DNA from: Azorinus chamasolen
Lineage: Eukaryota > Mollusca > Bivalvia > Cardiida > Solecurtidae
Reading direction: 5' to 3'
DNA: 64,000 bases
NCBI GenBank assembly: GCA_963576725.1
Contig: OY755241.1
Location: forward strand, 3,414,062-3,478,061
Shown: in pieces, positions 1 through 12,724 of the stretch
How the letters are laid out: every line of letters begins with the position of its first letter
How positions within the stretch are numbered: the stretch's first letter is position 1
Position numbers and translations under genes: made by a program
The notes under the pieces: generated by a model
Databases searched by the model: none
What the model was told of the DNA's origin: nothing
The model's input: only the letters and a program-made list of their open reading frames with translations

Positions 1-377
1 CATTTGGTACCAGTTTTATAGTTATAGGACAAAACCTTGCTGCGATATGGGCGAATGTGTAGGTATGGGTCATCATTACGAAACCTGGGAGTTGCCATGG
101 AAACGGTTTAAAATACACATAGCCTAAAATAATTTAAGTTTGAGTACATTAGCGATTCTGATTCAGGCCACTTTTCTGAACATTTTGGTACCTATGAAAA
201 AAGTCTAAAGGGGGGGGGTGCACGGTAGACCCCATTGGCTCCCTGAGTAATATTCTTCCGGCAGTAATGGACAAAGTTGCACAGAGACCCGGGATGTCGA
301 CCCTAGACTTGTTATTTGCTAAGGTCGTAGACAGATGTTTAAAGAAAAGCATTAGGTACCCGGATGAGTAAGTAAGC
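1..377. other. 5' flank of LINE, no gene seen
   Basis: No open frame or known repeat is supported here. A G-run lies near 209-217. The stretch probably belongs to the 5' part of the LINE whose ORF1 starts at 378, but nothing in it proves that. Confidence 0.3.
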
Positions 378-815
378 ATGTGCGCTGACCAATTGCCCTT
401 CACTGCGCCTGCAGACCCCCTGCAGAATATTGGTATTATGCATTGTTCTTTTGTATCTGGCAATAGTAGCAAAGATGATCTTTCTGTATGTGTCCATTGC
501 AAGGAGAGCGTTGATGATGGTATAGCCTGTGATAACTGTCTTCAATGGAAACACTTTCACTGTGAAGTACTGGGTGAAGCATTTATTGCTTTCTATAGAG
601 AACGGGATATTCCATATAGTTGCCTCTCATGTAGACATCTGACGGTGGACTCTAGTCTTACAGCGAATCCAGTATCGGATAGAAATCATATTTCTGCTCT
701 TATGGACAATTATGATACTTGCCGATCAGAGGAGGTGCCGGGGTGTTCGGAAAGAACTACGGAACTTACGACAGACAGTAGCAATCTCCAGATGGTCTTC
801 AATCCCCAATCATAG
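378..815 (+). pseudogene. PHD-finger ORF1 of a CR1-like LINE, start
   Basis: A 145-residue frame with a complete C4HC3 PHD-type zinc finger: C38-x2-C41, C51-x2-C54, H59-x2-C62, C82-x2-C85. PHD fingers in ORF1 are known from some CR1 non-LTR retrotransposons, where ORF1 is a nucleic-acid or chromatin-binding accessory protein. The region downstream continues as a coiled-coil/low-complexity ORF and then an AP-endonuclease, which fits a LINE rather than a host PHD gene. The frame ends early at 815 and the next ORF1 piece is in another frame, so the copy is broken. The first Met at 378 was taken because no earlier in-frame start is supported. A host PHD exon is the alternative, less likely given the neighbours. 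Confidence 0.6.
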
Positions 816-982
816 AATCTGTAAAGGGAACGTGGAACACTCACAGTGTTGTACACCCGTCAGATGGCTTATTACTCAGAGACCCAGGGAAGAAAGACAA
901 ACCTAGTATTGTTTGCAACTCTGCAGATGGTCACCAGATTCATGCAATAACAGCTAAATCTCTCAGCAGATGGAAAGTCGGT

Positions 983-1468
983 ATGGTATCAGACTGCATC
1001 GGCAAGGTTCCAGATGTGTCAACGCATGTACAGCAACTCGGCAAAGACAGCCAGTCGGGGAGTGTCTCGAAAGATCACTGCAATACGACAGATGTTCTTA
1101 AAGAGAAAGATATGCAGAGTAATGGTAAAGTGCCGAAGAAGAGAAAGAATGGCAGTAAAACTGACATGCAACAGCAATTAGATTATTCAACAAATGTAAT
1201 TCTTAAATTGGAAAGGAAAGTAGATGAGTTGGAGAGATCAAACAAACTCTTGCAATTAAATGCTGCAGGACATGCTAGCTCACCCGCCAAAAACTTGTTG
1301 TCTACCGATGTACTGAACCTGGAACGAAGGGACAGATTGGATAAACTGGAATCTGAGATTCTACGCTCTAGACTGTCAGACCTAGAGAGTATGCAGCAAC
1401 TCAGTATGAAAATGCAGACCAAATGTATGATAAGGGTGTGTCCAACCCTGCACCGCCCTACATACTGA
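983..1468 (+). pseudogene. ORF1 middle part, coiled coil
   Basis: A 161-residue frame, rich in K, E, S and Q. Residues ~72-100 and ~113-150 have leucines at heptad-like spacing with charged residues between, as in a coiled coil. It probably continues the PHD ORF1: many LINE ORF1 proteins multimerise through such a segment. A Pro/Thr-rich stretch follows in another frame (~1423-1806), so at least one frameshift separates the parts. No enzymatic motif is visible. No further domain is recognised up to 2153. Confidence 0.45.
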
Positions 1469-2153
1469 GTCCTCCACCTACATGTACCATTCGTAGTCAA
1501 TACCCTGGAACATATACTCGGCCACAGCATCCTTCAATGATCATTCGTCAATCTGTACAGCCTAGAGCTCCGACGCCTCATCAGATGCGCACAGATGTCC
1601 CATTGACCACTCTCCCCCATTCCACAGATGCTGCAACCTTTTATGCAAACGCCCAGTGGACGACAGCAATCTGCCTTTTAACAGAGACTTCGTGCCTTAT
1701 CCTGCCGATTACAGCCATACCCGAAGAGGTATTGGAGTCATGCCGCAGCAATTTACTCCGGGGCATGACAGAATGGTTATCACACAGAGGGGTGACCCAA
1801 CAGTAAATTCAGCCAACAACATGGTTCCAAATGCAGCAGACCCGGAAAAGCTAGGGTGAGGGGATCCCAGCAGCCTCTCAGTAAAGGCGGTGGTAAATAT
1901 TGGAAGCAAGATACAAGAGGCATTACTGATTACTGATCATGACTTGAAACACAGATCGAGAAACAAACCTGCTTATGACAGACCTCTGAGACTACGACGC
2001 CCTATGCGTCGCCCGGGTTCGGGACATTTTGGGATGCACTCGACCCCAAGAAGAAAGTTAGGATTGAGGCGGATGAATGTAATGAGAAATATGACCTGAC
2101 ACAGTCCCCCATCCCTGTCGACTCGGGCAGCTCTGAAGGGCCGACAGATCTAA

Positions 2154-3301
2154 ACTAGAGGTTTTTGTCACAAAAACGGATGTCTCCCCTCTAATAAAAA
2201 CAATATATAAAGGGAAATCACTAAAAATGTTATGGACTTGATGATTGATACTTCCCCTCATTATGCGCTTTCAACACCACATTTTTCAAGAAGAAAATGA
2301 TAACAGCTAAAAAAACTAAAAAACTATTGACACCAGAGTTATGGCCCTTGTGCACGACTTACTTTCATCATGCTCTTTCCATAAATGAAATGTCATTCCA
2401 ATAGCATCAGTCGAACAGGAGTTATTGATCGGACAAAAAATGTAACAAAGGGCAATACATCCAAAAGTATTGAAGCCAGAGTTATGGCCCTTGTTCATGA
2501 CACTTTCACTCATCATGCTCTTTCCATGTATGAAGTTTCAATACAATGGCAAGAGCCATGTTGGAGTTATCATCCGGACAAGAAAGAATTTAACAAATGT
2601 ACAAGGGGCAATAACTCAATTTATTGAAGCCAGAGTTAAGGATCTTATGCATGACACTTTCTCTTATCATGGTCTTTCCATGTATGAAATTTCACTCCAA
2701 TGGCATGTGCCATATAGGAGTTATCATCCTGACAAAAAAATGTGATTTTTTTACAAAGGGCAATAACTCCAATATTAGTGAAACAAGAGTTATGGACCTT
2801 AAGCATGACACTTTCTCTTATCATGATCTTTCCATGTATGAAGTTTCAATCCAATGGCATGAGCCATATAGGAGTTATCGCCCGGACAAAAAATTGTTAC
2901 GTTTTTTTACAAGGGCAATAACTCCATTATTAGTGAAGCAAGAGTTATGGACCTCATGTATGACACTTCCTCTTGTCATGATCTTTCCATATATGAAGTT
3001 TCAATCCAATGGCATGAGCCATATAGGAGTTATCGTCCGGACAAAACATTGTGAAAAATATTTACAAGGACAATAACTCTTATATTAGTGAAGCCAGAGT
3101 TATGGACCTTGTGCATGACACTTCCTCTCATTATGCTCTTTCCATATATGAAGTTTCAATCAACTGGCATCAGGCATATTGAAGTTATCGTCCGGACAAA
3201 AAGTGTGACGGACAGACGGACAGACGGACGGACGGACAGACAGACAGACAACTCTCACGAAAACAATATATCTCCCCCATATAAATATGGGGGGAGAGAT
3301 A
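2154..3301. mobile_element. pearl-like element, family 1 (6 tandem monomers)
   Basis: Left end ACTAGAGG followed by the hairpin GTTTTTGTcACAAAAAC. The interior holds about six ~155 bp monomers, each with AGAGTTATGG near its start (about 2334, 2478, 2632, 2787, 2940, 3098). A GACG/GACA microsatellite lies at ~3206-3250. The right end is a palindrome, TATCTCCCCC against GGGGGGAGAGATA, ending at 3301. Flanking bases are A on both sides (A2153, A3302), i.e. T|T on the other strand. Read on the minus strand the element ends hairpin + CTCTAG|T, like a Helitron/Helentron 3' end. No transposase or helicase is coded, so it is non-autonomous. It sits between ORF1 and the endonuclease of the LINE. Open frames across the monomers are periodic artefacts. 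Confidence 0.75.
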
Positions 3302-3384
3302 ATTCGACCCATTCACAGTCTTTTTTGTCACAGGGCCGTGCGACAGAGAAGACCGAGAGACACAGATGACACGCCTGTGACTTC

Positions 3385-4020
3385 AAATATGAAGTCCAAA
3401 GTGAGATTGATATTCTTAAATGTAAAACACGTCAGATCCAATGAGATGTATGTAAAGGAACTACTTAAAGACTCTGATATATGTTTGTTTACAGGAACAT
3501 TGGCTTTTTAACTTTCAACTGAAGGGACTAGATGATATCTCGCTTGATCATATAGTACATGCAAAAGCAGTTGGTACGGATGACCCAATATCCCCACTGC
3601 AAGTACCCAGGGGCTATGGTTGTACAGCAATACTCTACAACAGGAATTGGAAAGTAAAGACCGAACGGTGTGAGGATGGTGGGGGGCAGAATTGTTGTAC
3701 TACTGCTGAATTCTGAACCGAAAGTGTGTGTCATAAACACATATCTCCCATGTAGAGGAAATAACTCAACAAGCACCTTCCAAAATGTCTTGTTACAGCT
3801 AGAAGAGATCCTGGTGAAGTTTATGGACACCCACGCTGTCTTCCTCTGTGGTGATCTGAACGCCTCTCTCTCACGTGAACCTCCTAACGAGAGAGATATC
3901 CTCCTAAGGAACTTCGTAGGAAATCATGGGCTGATCAAACAGCAACTGTGCACACCCACATTCTTTCATGCTAGTGGTGATAGCCAAGCTGAAATTGAAG
4001 CATAGTGGGAAATGGCTGAA
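3385..4020 (+). pseudogene. LINE AP-endonuclease domain, broken
   Basis: Start of ORF2 of the LINE begun at 378. The first piece (~3390-3511) has the N-terminal strand with the Asn of the 'LxxLNV' motif and a 'VKELLKDSDI' helix. The frame then shifts near 3492 and the Glu/His active-site block continues in another frame. The 3670-4005 frame carries 'VINTYLPCRGN' and the catalytic-type 'CGDLNA' block (usual form GDFNA). The C-terminal SDH block is missing because the copy stops near 4005. The intact domain nicks target DNA to prime reverse transcription; this copy cannot. Confidence 0.7.
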
Positions 4021-4091
4021 GTGTCAGCTGCAACTGTATCATCAACTGGATAGAGTGTTAATGCCTTCCCCATAGGATATTTTGTCACTAT

Positions 4092-4302
4092 TTGCAATAT
4101 ATGGAAAGATCATGACAAGAGGAAGTGTCATACACAAGGTCCATAACTCTTGTTTCACTAATAATGGAGTTATTGCCCTTGTAAAAAAATCACAATTTTT
4201 TTGTCCGGGCGATAACTCCTATATGGCTCATGCCATTGGATTGAAACTTCATACATGGAAAGATCATGATAAGAGAAAGTGTCATGCTTAAGGTCCATAA
4301 CC
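4092..4302 (-). repeat. inverted fragment of family 1 core monomers
   Basis: The reverse complement matches about 1.3 core monomers of the 2154-3301 element: the GTTATGGACCTT, CATGATC and GGAGTTAT...CGGACAAAAA blocks recur in order. It truncates the LINE endonuclease. No terminal hairpin is seen, so it is a partial insertion or rearranged piece. Confidence 0.7.
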
Positions 4303-4682
4303 CTAGATTATGGGTGTTCATATACTTTATGCTCTAAGCTAATACTGTGTACGTATAAGTGACTATGAGATCAGTGATATGTATCGATAGTCTTGAGTTT
4401 TTAACCGACACATCTTTACCTGCAACTCTTAGCTTTTAATGTGTAATTTTAACCCTGCTGGGCAACTGTAGAATCTGCGGAATACACCGAGACTTTACCA
4501 AGGACCACTACCTTGGGTGCTCCGGAAAACAAACGGGGGAATCTACCAACAACAACAACAACAACATCGCTAAAAAAGGAAAATGCTGAAGACATAGTAA
4601 TAGATGGATTTCGAAAAACGCTTTTGAAGACAAAGACAACCAAAGTACTGAAAGTACTGAGGATGGGTTCAATGTAGATCAA
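4303..4682. other. intergenic, nothing recognised
   Basis: No supported gene. A short CAA run lies at about 4549-4566. Open frames on the minus strand here lack any recognisable motif. Confidence 0.3.
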
Positions 4683-7600
4683 ACTAGAACTATCACTAAA
4701 GGTGATGAATACCCCCACACAGCAGCCTTGATTGCAAATCCAAGTTTTGAACCCAAAGTTCAAATAGAGAAAATTCTGTAATGGCTAACACTAAACACAG
4801 GAAAATTGTGTCTTGCATAATTATGTACTATTCGTGTTTAGTATGTATGGCAAGTATCAATTTAATAAGTTTCAAAATGAAGGAGGAGTTTGTGACACCA
4901 ACTCCCCATGTTTCATGCAAAAATGACAAAAAATATTCAAAGTTCAGGGGGGATAATTCTACAATGGCTAACCGTAAACACATGAAAATTGTGTCTTGCG
5001 CATCTGCTATTTGTGACCATTAGGTGTCCAAAATATAAATTCAGTAACTTTAAAACTGAAGGAGGAGTTTGCGAACCAACTCCCCATATTACAAGCCAAA
5101 ACAAGTATCATGTGAATCAGGTTGAAAGTGAAGGAGGAGTTCAAAGTACAGGATTTTTCCTGCCAATTTCAAGTCCAATTTCAAGGACAAAGGTCAAGGT
5201 CAAGGCCACAGAGACCTGAAATGTGTGTCTTGCACATATACTACTCCTGAGTAATATTTATGCCAAGTATCAAGTGAATCAGGTTAAAATTGAAGGAGGA
5301 GTTCAAAGTACAAGATTTTGCCTGCCAATTTCAAAGCCAAAGGTAAAGGTCAAGGTCACAGAGACCTGAAATTTGTGTCTTGCACATCTACTACTCCTGA
5401 GTAACATTTATGCCAAGTATCAAGTGAATCAGGATGAAAGTGAAGGAGGAGTTCGCCGTACAAGATTTTGCCTGCCAATTTTAAGACCAATTTCAAGGCC
5501 AAAGGTCAAGGTCACAGATATTTGAAAATTGTGTCTTGCACATAAAGTACTCCTGAGTAACATTTATGCCAAGTATCAAGTGAATCAGGTTGAAAGTGAA
5601 GGAGGAGTTCAAAGTACAAGATTTTGCCTGCCAATTTCAAGACCAATTTCAAGGCCAAAGGTCAAGGTCACAGATATTTGAAAATTGTGTCTTGCACATA
5701 AAGTACTCCTGAGTAACATTTATGCCAAGTATCAAGTGAATCAGGTTGAAAGTGAAGGAGGAGTTCAAAGTACAAGATTTTGCCTGCCAATTTCAAGACC
5801 AATTTCAAGGCCAAAGGTCAAGGTCAAGGTCACAGAGACCTAACATTTGTGTCTTGCACATATACTACTCCTGAGTAACATTTATGCCAAGTATCAAGTG
5901 AATCAGGTTGAATTTGAAGGAGGAGTTCAAAGTACAAGATTTTGCCTGCCAATTTCAAGACCAATTTCAAGGCCAAAGGTCAAGGTCACAGAGACCTGAA
6001 ATTTGTGTATTGCACATCTACTACTCCTGAGTAACATTTATGTCAAGTATCAAGTGAATCAGGTTGAAAGTGAAGGAGGAGTTCACCGTACAAGATTTTG
6101 CCTGCCAATTTTAAGACTAATTTCAAGGCCAAAGGTCAAGGTCACAGAGATTTGAAAATTGTGTCTTGCACATCTACTACACCTGAGTAACATTTATGCC
6201 AAGTATCAAGTGAATCAGGATGAAAGTGAAGGAGGAGTTCAAAGTACAAGATTTTGCCTGCAAATATCAAGACTAATTCCAAGGCCAAAGGTCAAGGTCA
6301 AGGTCACAGAGACCTGAAATTTGTGTCCTGCACATATACTACTCCTGAGTAACATTTATGCCAAGTATCAAGTGAATCAGGTTGAAATTGAAGGAGGAGT
6401 TCAAAGTACAAGATTTTGCCTGCCAATTTCAAGACAAATTTCAAGGACAAATGTCAAGGTCAAAGTCACAGAGACCTGAAATTTGTGTCTTACACATCTA
6501 CTACTCCTGAGTAATATCTATGCCAAGTATCAAGTGAATCAGGTTGAAATTGAAGGAGGAGTTCAAAGTACAAGATTTTGCCTGCCAATTTCAAGACCAA
6601 TTTCAAGGCAAAACGTCAAGGTCAAGGTCACAGAGACCTGAAATTTATGTCTTGCACATCTACTACTCCTGAGTAACATTTATGCCAAGTATCAAGTGAA
6701 TCAGGTTGAAAATGAAGGAGGAGTTCAAAGTACAAGATTTTGCCTGCCAATTTCAAGACCAATTTCAAGGCCAAAGGTCAAGGTCAAGGTCACAGAGACC
6801 TGAAATTTGTGTCTTGCACATCTACTTCACCTGAGTAACATTTATGCCAAGTATCAAGTGAATCAGGATGAAAGTGAAGGAGGAGTTCAAAGTACAAGAT
6901 TTTGCCTGCAAATTTCAAGACTAATTCCAAGGCCAAAGGTCAAGGTCACAGAGACCTGAAATTTGTGTCTTACACATCTACTACTCCTGAGTAACATTCA
7001 TGCCAAGTATCAAGTGAACCAGGTTGAAATTGAAGGAGGAGTTCAAAGTACAAGATTTTGCCTGCCAATTTCAAGACCAATTTCAAGGCCAAACGTCAAG
7101 GTCAAGGTCACAGAGACCTGAAATTTGTGTCTTGCACATCTACTACTCCTGAGTAACATTTATGTCAAGTATCAAGTGAATCAGGTTGAAAGTGAAGGAG
7201 GAGTTCACCGTACAAGATTTTGCCTGCCAATTTTAAGACTAATTTCAACGCCAAAGGTCAAGGTCACAGAGATTTGAAAATTGTGTCTTGCACATATACT
7301 ACTCCTGAGTAACATTTATGCCAAGTATCAAGTGAATCAGGATGAAAGTGAAGGAGGAGTTCAAAGTACAAGATTTCGCCTGCAAATTTCAAGACTAATT
7401 CCAAGGCCAAAGGTCAAGGTCAAGGTCACAGAGACCTGAAATTTGTGTCTTGCACATCTACTACTCCTGAGTAACATTTATACCAAGTATCAAGTGAATC
7501 AGGATGAAAGTGAAGGAGGAGTTCGCCGTACAAGATTTTGCCTGCCAATTTTAAGACCAATTTCAAGGCCAAAGGTCAAGGTCACAGATATTTGAAAATT

Positions 7601-10600
7601 GTGTCTTGCACATAAAGTACTCCTGAGTAACATTTATGCCAAGTATCAAGTGAATCAGGTTGAAAGTGAAGGAGGAGTTCAAAGTACAAGATTTTGCCTG
7701 CCAATTTCAAGACCAATTTCAAGGCCAAAGGTCAAGGTCAAGGTCACAGAGACCTAACATTTGTGTCTTGCACATATACTACTCCTGCGTAACATTTATG
7801 CCAAGTATCAAGTGAATCAGGTTGAATTTGAAGGAGGAGTTCAAAGTACAAGATTTTGCCTACCAATTTCAAGGCCAAAGGTCAAAGTCACAGAGACCTG
7901 AAATTTGTGTCTTGCACATCTACTACTCCTGAGTAACATTTATGTCAAGTATCAAGTGAATCAGGTTGAAAGTGAAGGAGGAGTTCACCGTACAAGATTT
8001 TGCCTGCCAATTTTAAGACTAATTTCAAGGCCAAAGGTCAAGGTCACAGAGACCTGAAACTTGTGTCTTGCACATCTACTACTCCTGAGTAACATTTATG
8101 CCAAGTATCAAGTGAATCAGGTTGAAAATGAAGGAGGAGTTCAAAGTACAAGATTTTGCCTGCCAATTTCAAGACCAATTTCAAGGACAAAGGTAAAGGT
8201 CAAGGTCACAGAGACCTGCAATTTGTGTCTTGCACATCTACTACACTTGAGTAACATTTATGTCAAGTATCAAGTGAATCAGGTTGAAAGTGAAGGAGGA
8301 GTTCACCGTACAAGATTTTGCCTGCCAATTTTAAGACTAATTTCAAGGCCAAAGGTCAAGGTCACAGATATTTGAAAATTGTGTCTTGCACATAAAGTAC
8401 TCCTGAGTAACATTTATGCCAAGTATCAAGTGAATCAGGTTGAAAGTGAAGGAGGAGTTCAAAGTACAAGATTTTGCCTGTCAATTTCAAGACCAATTTC
8501 AAGGCCAAAGGTCAAGGTCCTGCGAGAGACCTAACATTTGTGTCTTGCACATATACTACTCCTGAGTAACATTTATGCCAAGTATCAAGTGAATCAGGTT
8601 GAATTTGAAGGAGGAGTTCAAAGTACAAGATTTTGCCTGCCAATTTCAAGACCAATTTCAAGGCCAAAGGTCAAAGTCACAGAGACCTGAAATTTGTGTC
8701 TTGCACATCTACTACTCCTGAGTAACATTTATGTCAAGTATCAAGTGAATCAGGTTGAAAGTGAAGGAGGAGTTCACCGTACAAGATTTTGCCTGCCAAT
8801 TTTAAGACTAATTTCAAGGCCAAAGGTCAAGGTCACAGAGACCTGAAAATTGTGTCTTGCACATCAACTACTCCTGAGTAACATTTATGCCAAGTATCAA
8901 GTGAATCAGGTTGAAAATGAAGGAGGAGTTCAAAGTACAAGATTTTGCCTGCCAATTTCAAGACCAATTTCAAGGCCAAAGGTCAAGGTCAAGGTCACAG
9001 AGACCTGATATTTGTATCTTACACATCTACTACACCTGAGTAACATTTATGCCAAGTATCAAGTGAATCAGGATGAAAGTGAAGGAGGAGTTCAAAGTAC
9101 AAGATTTTGCCTGCAAATTTCAAGACTAATTCCATGGCCAAAGGTCAAGGTCAAGGTCACAGAGACCTGAAATTTGTGTCTTACACATCTACTACTCCTG
9201 AGTAACATTTATGCCAAGTATCAAGTGAATCAGGTTGAAATTGAAGGAGGAGTTCAAAGTACAAGATTTTGCCTGCCAATTTCAAGACCAATTTCAAGGC
9301 CAAACGTCAAGGTCAAGGTCACAGAGACCTGAAATTTGTGTCTTACACATCTACTACTCCTGAGTAACATTTATGCCAAGTATCAAGTGAATCAGGTTGA
9401 AATTGAAGGAGGAGTTCAAAGTACAAGATTTTGCCTGCCAATTTCAAGACCAATTTCAAGGCCAAAGGTCAAGGTCACAGAGACCTGAAATTTGTGTATT
9501 GCACATCTACTACTCCTGAGTAACATTTATGTCAAGTATCAAGTGAATCAGGTTGAAAGTGAAGGAGGAGTTCACCGTACAAGATTTTGCCTGCCAATTT
9601 TAAGACTAATTTCAAGGCCAAAGGTCAAGGTCACAGAGATTTGAAAATTGTGTCTTGCACATCTACTACTCCTGAGTAACATTCATGCCAAGTATCAAGT
9701 GAATCAGGATGAAAGTGAAGGAGGAGTTCAAAGTACAAGATTTTGCCTGCAAATTTCAAGACTAATTCCAAGGCCAAAGGTCAAGGTCAAGGTCACAGAG
9801 ACCTGAAATTTGTGTCTTGCACATCTACTACTCCTGAGTAACATTTATGCCAAGTATCAAGTGAATCAGGATGAAAGTGAAGGAGGAGTTCAAAGTACAA
9901 GATTTTGCCTGCCAATTTTAAGACCAATTTCAAGGCCAAAGGTCAAGGTCAAAGTCACAGAGACCTGAAATTTGTGTCTTACACTTCTACTTCTCCTGAG
10001 TAACATTTATGCCAAGTATCAAGTGAATCAGGTTGAATTTGAAGGAGGAGTTCGCCGTACAAGATTTTGCCTGCCAATTGCAAGACCAATTTCAAGGCCA
10101 AAGGTCAAGGTCACAGAGACCTGAAATTTGTGTCTTGCACATCTACTACTCCTGAGTAACATTTATGTCAAGTATCAAGTGAAACAGGTTGAAAGTGAAG
10201 GAGGAGTTCACCGTACAAGATTTTGCCTGCCAATTTTAAGACTAATTTCAAGGCCAAAGGTCAAGGTCACAGATATTTGAAAATTGTGTCTTGCACATAA
10301 AGTACTCCTGAGTAACATTTATGCCAAGTATCAAGTGAATCAGGTTGAAAGTGAAGGAGGAGTTCAAAGTACAAGATTTTGCCTGCCAATTTCAAGACCA
10401 ATTTCAAGGCCAAAGGTCAAGGTCCTGCGAGAGACCTAACATTTGTGTCTTGCACATATACTACTCCTGAGTAACATTTATGCCAAGTATCAAGTGAATC
10501 GGGTTGAATTTGAAGGAGGAGTTCAAAGTACAAGATTTTGCCTGCCAATTTCAAGACCAATTTCAAGGCCAAAGGTCAAAGTCACAGAGACCTGAAATTT

Positions 10601-12677
10601 GTGTCTTGCACATCTACTACTCCTGAGTAACATTTATGTCAAGTATTAAGTGAATCAGGTTGAAAGTGAAGGAGGAGTTCACCGTACAAGATTTTGCCTG
10701 CCAATTTTAAGACTAATTTCAAGGCCAAAGGTCAAGGTCACAGAGACCTGAAAATTGTGTCTTGCACATCTACTACTCCTGAGTAACATTTATGCCAAGT
10801 ATCAAGTGAATCAGGTTGAAATTGAAGGAGGAGTTCAAAGTACAAGATTTTGCCTGCCAATTTCAAGACCAATTTCAAGGCCAAACGTCAAGGTCAAGGT
10901 CACAGAGACCTGAAATTTGTGTATTGCACATCTACTACTCCTGAGTAACATTTATGCCAAGTATCAAGTGAATCAGGTTGAATTTGAAGGAGGAGTTCAA
11001 AGTACAAGATTTTGCCTGCCAATTTCAAGACCAATTTCAAGGCCAAAGATCAAGGTCACAGAGACGTGAAATTTGTGTATTGCACATCTACTACTCCTGA
11101 GTAACATTTATGTCAAGTATCAAGTGAATCAGGTTGAAAGTGAAGGAGGAGTTCACCGTACAAGATTTTGCATGCCAATTTTAAGACTAATTTCAAGGCC
11201 AAAGGTCAAGGTCACAGAGATTTGAAAATTGTGTCTTGCACATCTACTACTCCTGAGTAACATTCATGCCAAGTATCAAGTGAATCAGGATGAAAGTGAA
11301 GGAGGAGTTCAAAGTACAAGATTTTGCCTGCAAATTTCAAGACTAATTCCAAGGCCAAAGGTCAAGGTCACAGAGACCTGAAATTTGTGTCTTGCACATC
11401 TACTACTCCTGAGTAACATTTATGCCAAGTATCAAGTGAATCAGGATGAAAGTGAAGGAGGAGTTCGCCGTACAAGATTTTGCCTGCCAATTTTAAGACC
11501 AATTTCAAGGCCAAAGGTCAAGGTCAAAGTCACAGAGACTTGAAATTTGTGTCTTACACATCTACTACTCCTGAGTAACATTTATGCCAAGTATCAAGTG
11601 AATCAGGTTGAAATTGAAGGAGGAGTTCAAAGTACAAGATTTTGCCTGCCAATTTCAAGACCAATTTCAAGGCCAAACGTCAAGGTCAAGGTCACATAGA
11701 CCTGAAATTTGTGTCTTGCACATCTACTACTCCTGAGTAACATTTATGCCAAGTATCAAGTGAATCAGGTTGAAAATGAAGGAGGAGTTCAAAGTACAAG
11801 ATTTTGCCTGCCAATTTCAAGACCAATTTCAAGGCCAAAGGTCACGGTCAAGGTCACAGAGACCTGAAATTTGTGTATTGCACATCTACTACACCTGAGT
11901 AACATTTATGCCAAGTATCAAGTGAATCAGGATGAGAGTGAAGGAGGAGTTCAAAGTACAATATTTTGCCTGCAAATTTCAAGACTAATTCCAAGGCCAA
12001 AGGTCAAGGTCAAGGTCACAGAGACCTGAAATTTGTGTCTTGCACATATACTACTCCTGAATAACATTTATGCCAAGTATCAAGTGAATCAGGTTGAAAT
12101 TGAAGGAGTTCAAAGTACAAGATTTTGCCTGCCAATTTCAAGACAAATTTCAAGGACAAAGGTCAAGGTCAAAGTCACAGAGACCTGAAATTTGTGTCTT
12201 ACACATCTACTACTCCTGAATAACATTTATGCCAAGTATCAAGTGAATCAGGTTGAAATTGAAGGAGGAGTTCAAAGTACAAGATTCTGCCTGCCAATTT
12301 CAAGACTAATTCCAAGGCCAAAGGTCAAGGTCAAGGTCACAGAGACCTGAAATTTGTGTCTTGCACATCTACTACTCCTGAGTAACATTTATGCCAAGTA
12401 TCAAGTGAATCAGGTTGAAAATGAAGGAGGAGTTCAAAGTACAAGATTTTGCCTGCCAATTTCAAGACCAATTTCGAGGACAAAGGTCAAGGTCAAGGTC
12501 ACAGAGACCTGAAATTTGTGTCTTGCACATCTACTACACCTGAGTAACATTTATGCCAAGTATCAAATGAATCGGGTTGAAACTGAAGGAGGAGTTCGCC
12601 GTACAAGATTTTGCAGACAGACCGACCGACAGGCCGATTCCAGTATACCCCCCTCAAACTCTGTTTGTGGAGGTATA
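4683..12677. mobile_element. giant pearl-like element, family B (~48 monomers)
   Basis: Left end ACTAGAACTATCAC with hairpin ATCAC-taaag-GTGAT, then ATACCCCCACAC. The interior is about 48 monomers of 150-162 bp from ~5050 to ~12610. The first two repeats (~4780-5100) are strongly diverged edge copies. The right end has a GACC/GACA run (12613-12630) and a palindrome ATACCCCCC...TTTGTGGAGGTATA ending at 12677. Flanks are A|A. Monomers come in subtypes (GTTCAAAGTA, GTTCGCCGTA, GTTCACCGTA). Rare variants recur in blocks, e.g. 'CCTGCGAGAGACC' at 8519 and 10424. Each monomer carries TCAAGGTCA half-sites. Open frames of ~60-104 codons exist but are periodic and not taken as genes. Non-autonomous; the element belongs to the same family as 22923-24943. 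Confidence 0.85.
5225..12612. repeat. satellite-like tandem array, ~155 bp period
   Basis: Core of the family B element. The phase marker GTGTCTTGCACAT recurs at 5225, 5375, 5531, 5687 and so on, giving spacings of 150, 156 and 156 bp. Length differences come mostly from one, two or three AAGGTC copies before the CACAGAGACC block. One deletion variant lacks GAG in GGAGGAG near 12105. No coding function is inferred. Confidence 0.9.
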
Positions 12678-12724
12678 ATTAAATATTTGATTTGGGTGTT
12701 AAACGCAGCTTTGAGCAACTGGAC

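Noticed and set aside
149..502. Minus-strand open frames over 149-560
   Set aside because: They overlap the PHD-coding frame in antisense and have no motif of their own.
2385..3369. Open frames of 80-150 codons across 2385-3369
   Set aside because: They run through the family 1 tandem monomers and repeat the same peptide pattern; the element is non-coding.
8061..8375. Open frames of ~60-116 codons in the family B arrays (e.g. 8061-8375, 23166-23480, 23640-23990)
   Set aside because: They follow the monomer period and repeat the same peptide (MCLAHLLLLSNIYAKYQVNQ); they end where a monomer differs by an indel. They are a by-product of tandem repetition, with no coding signature.
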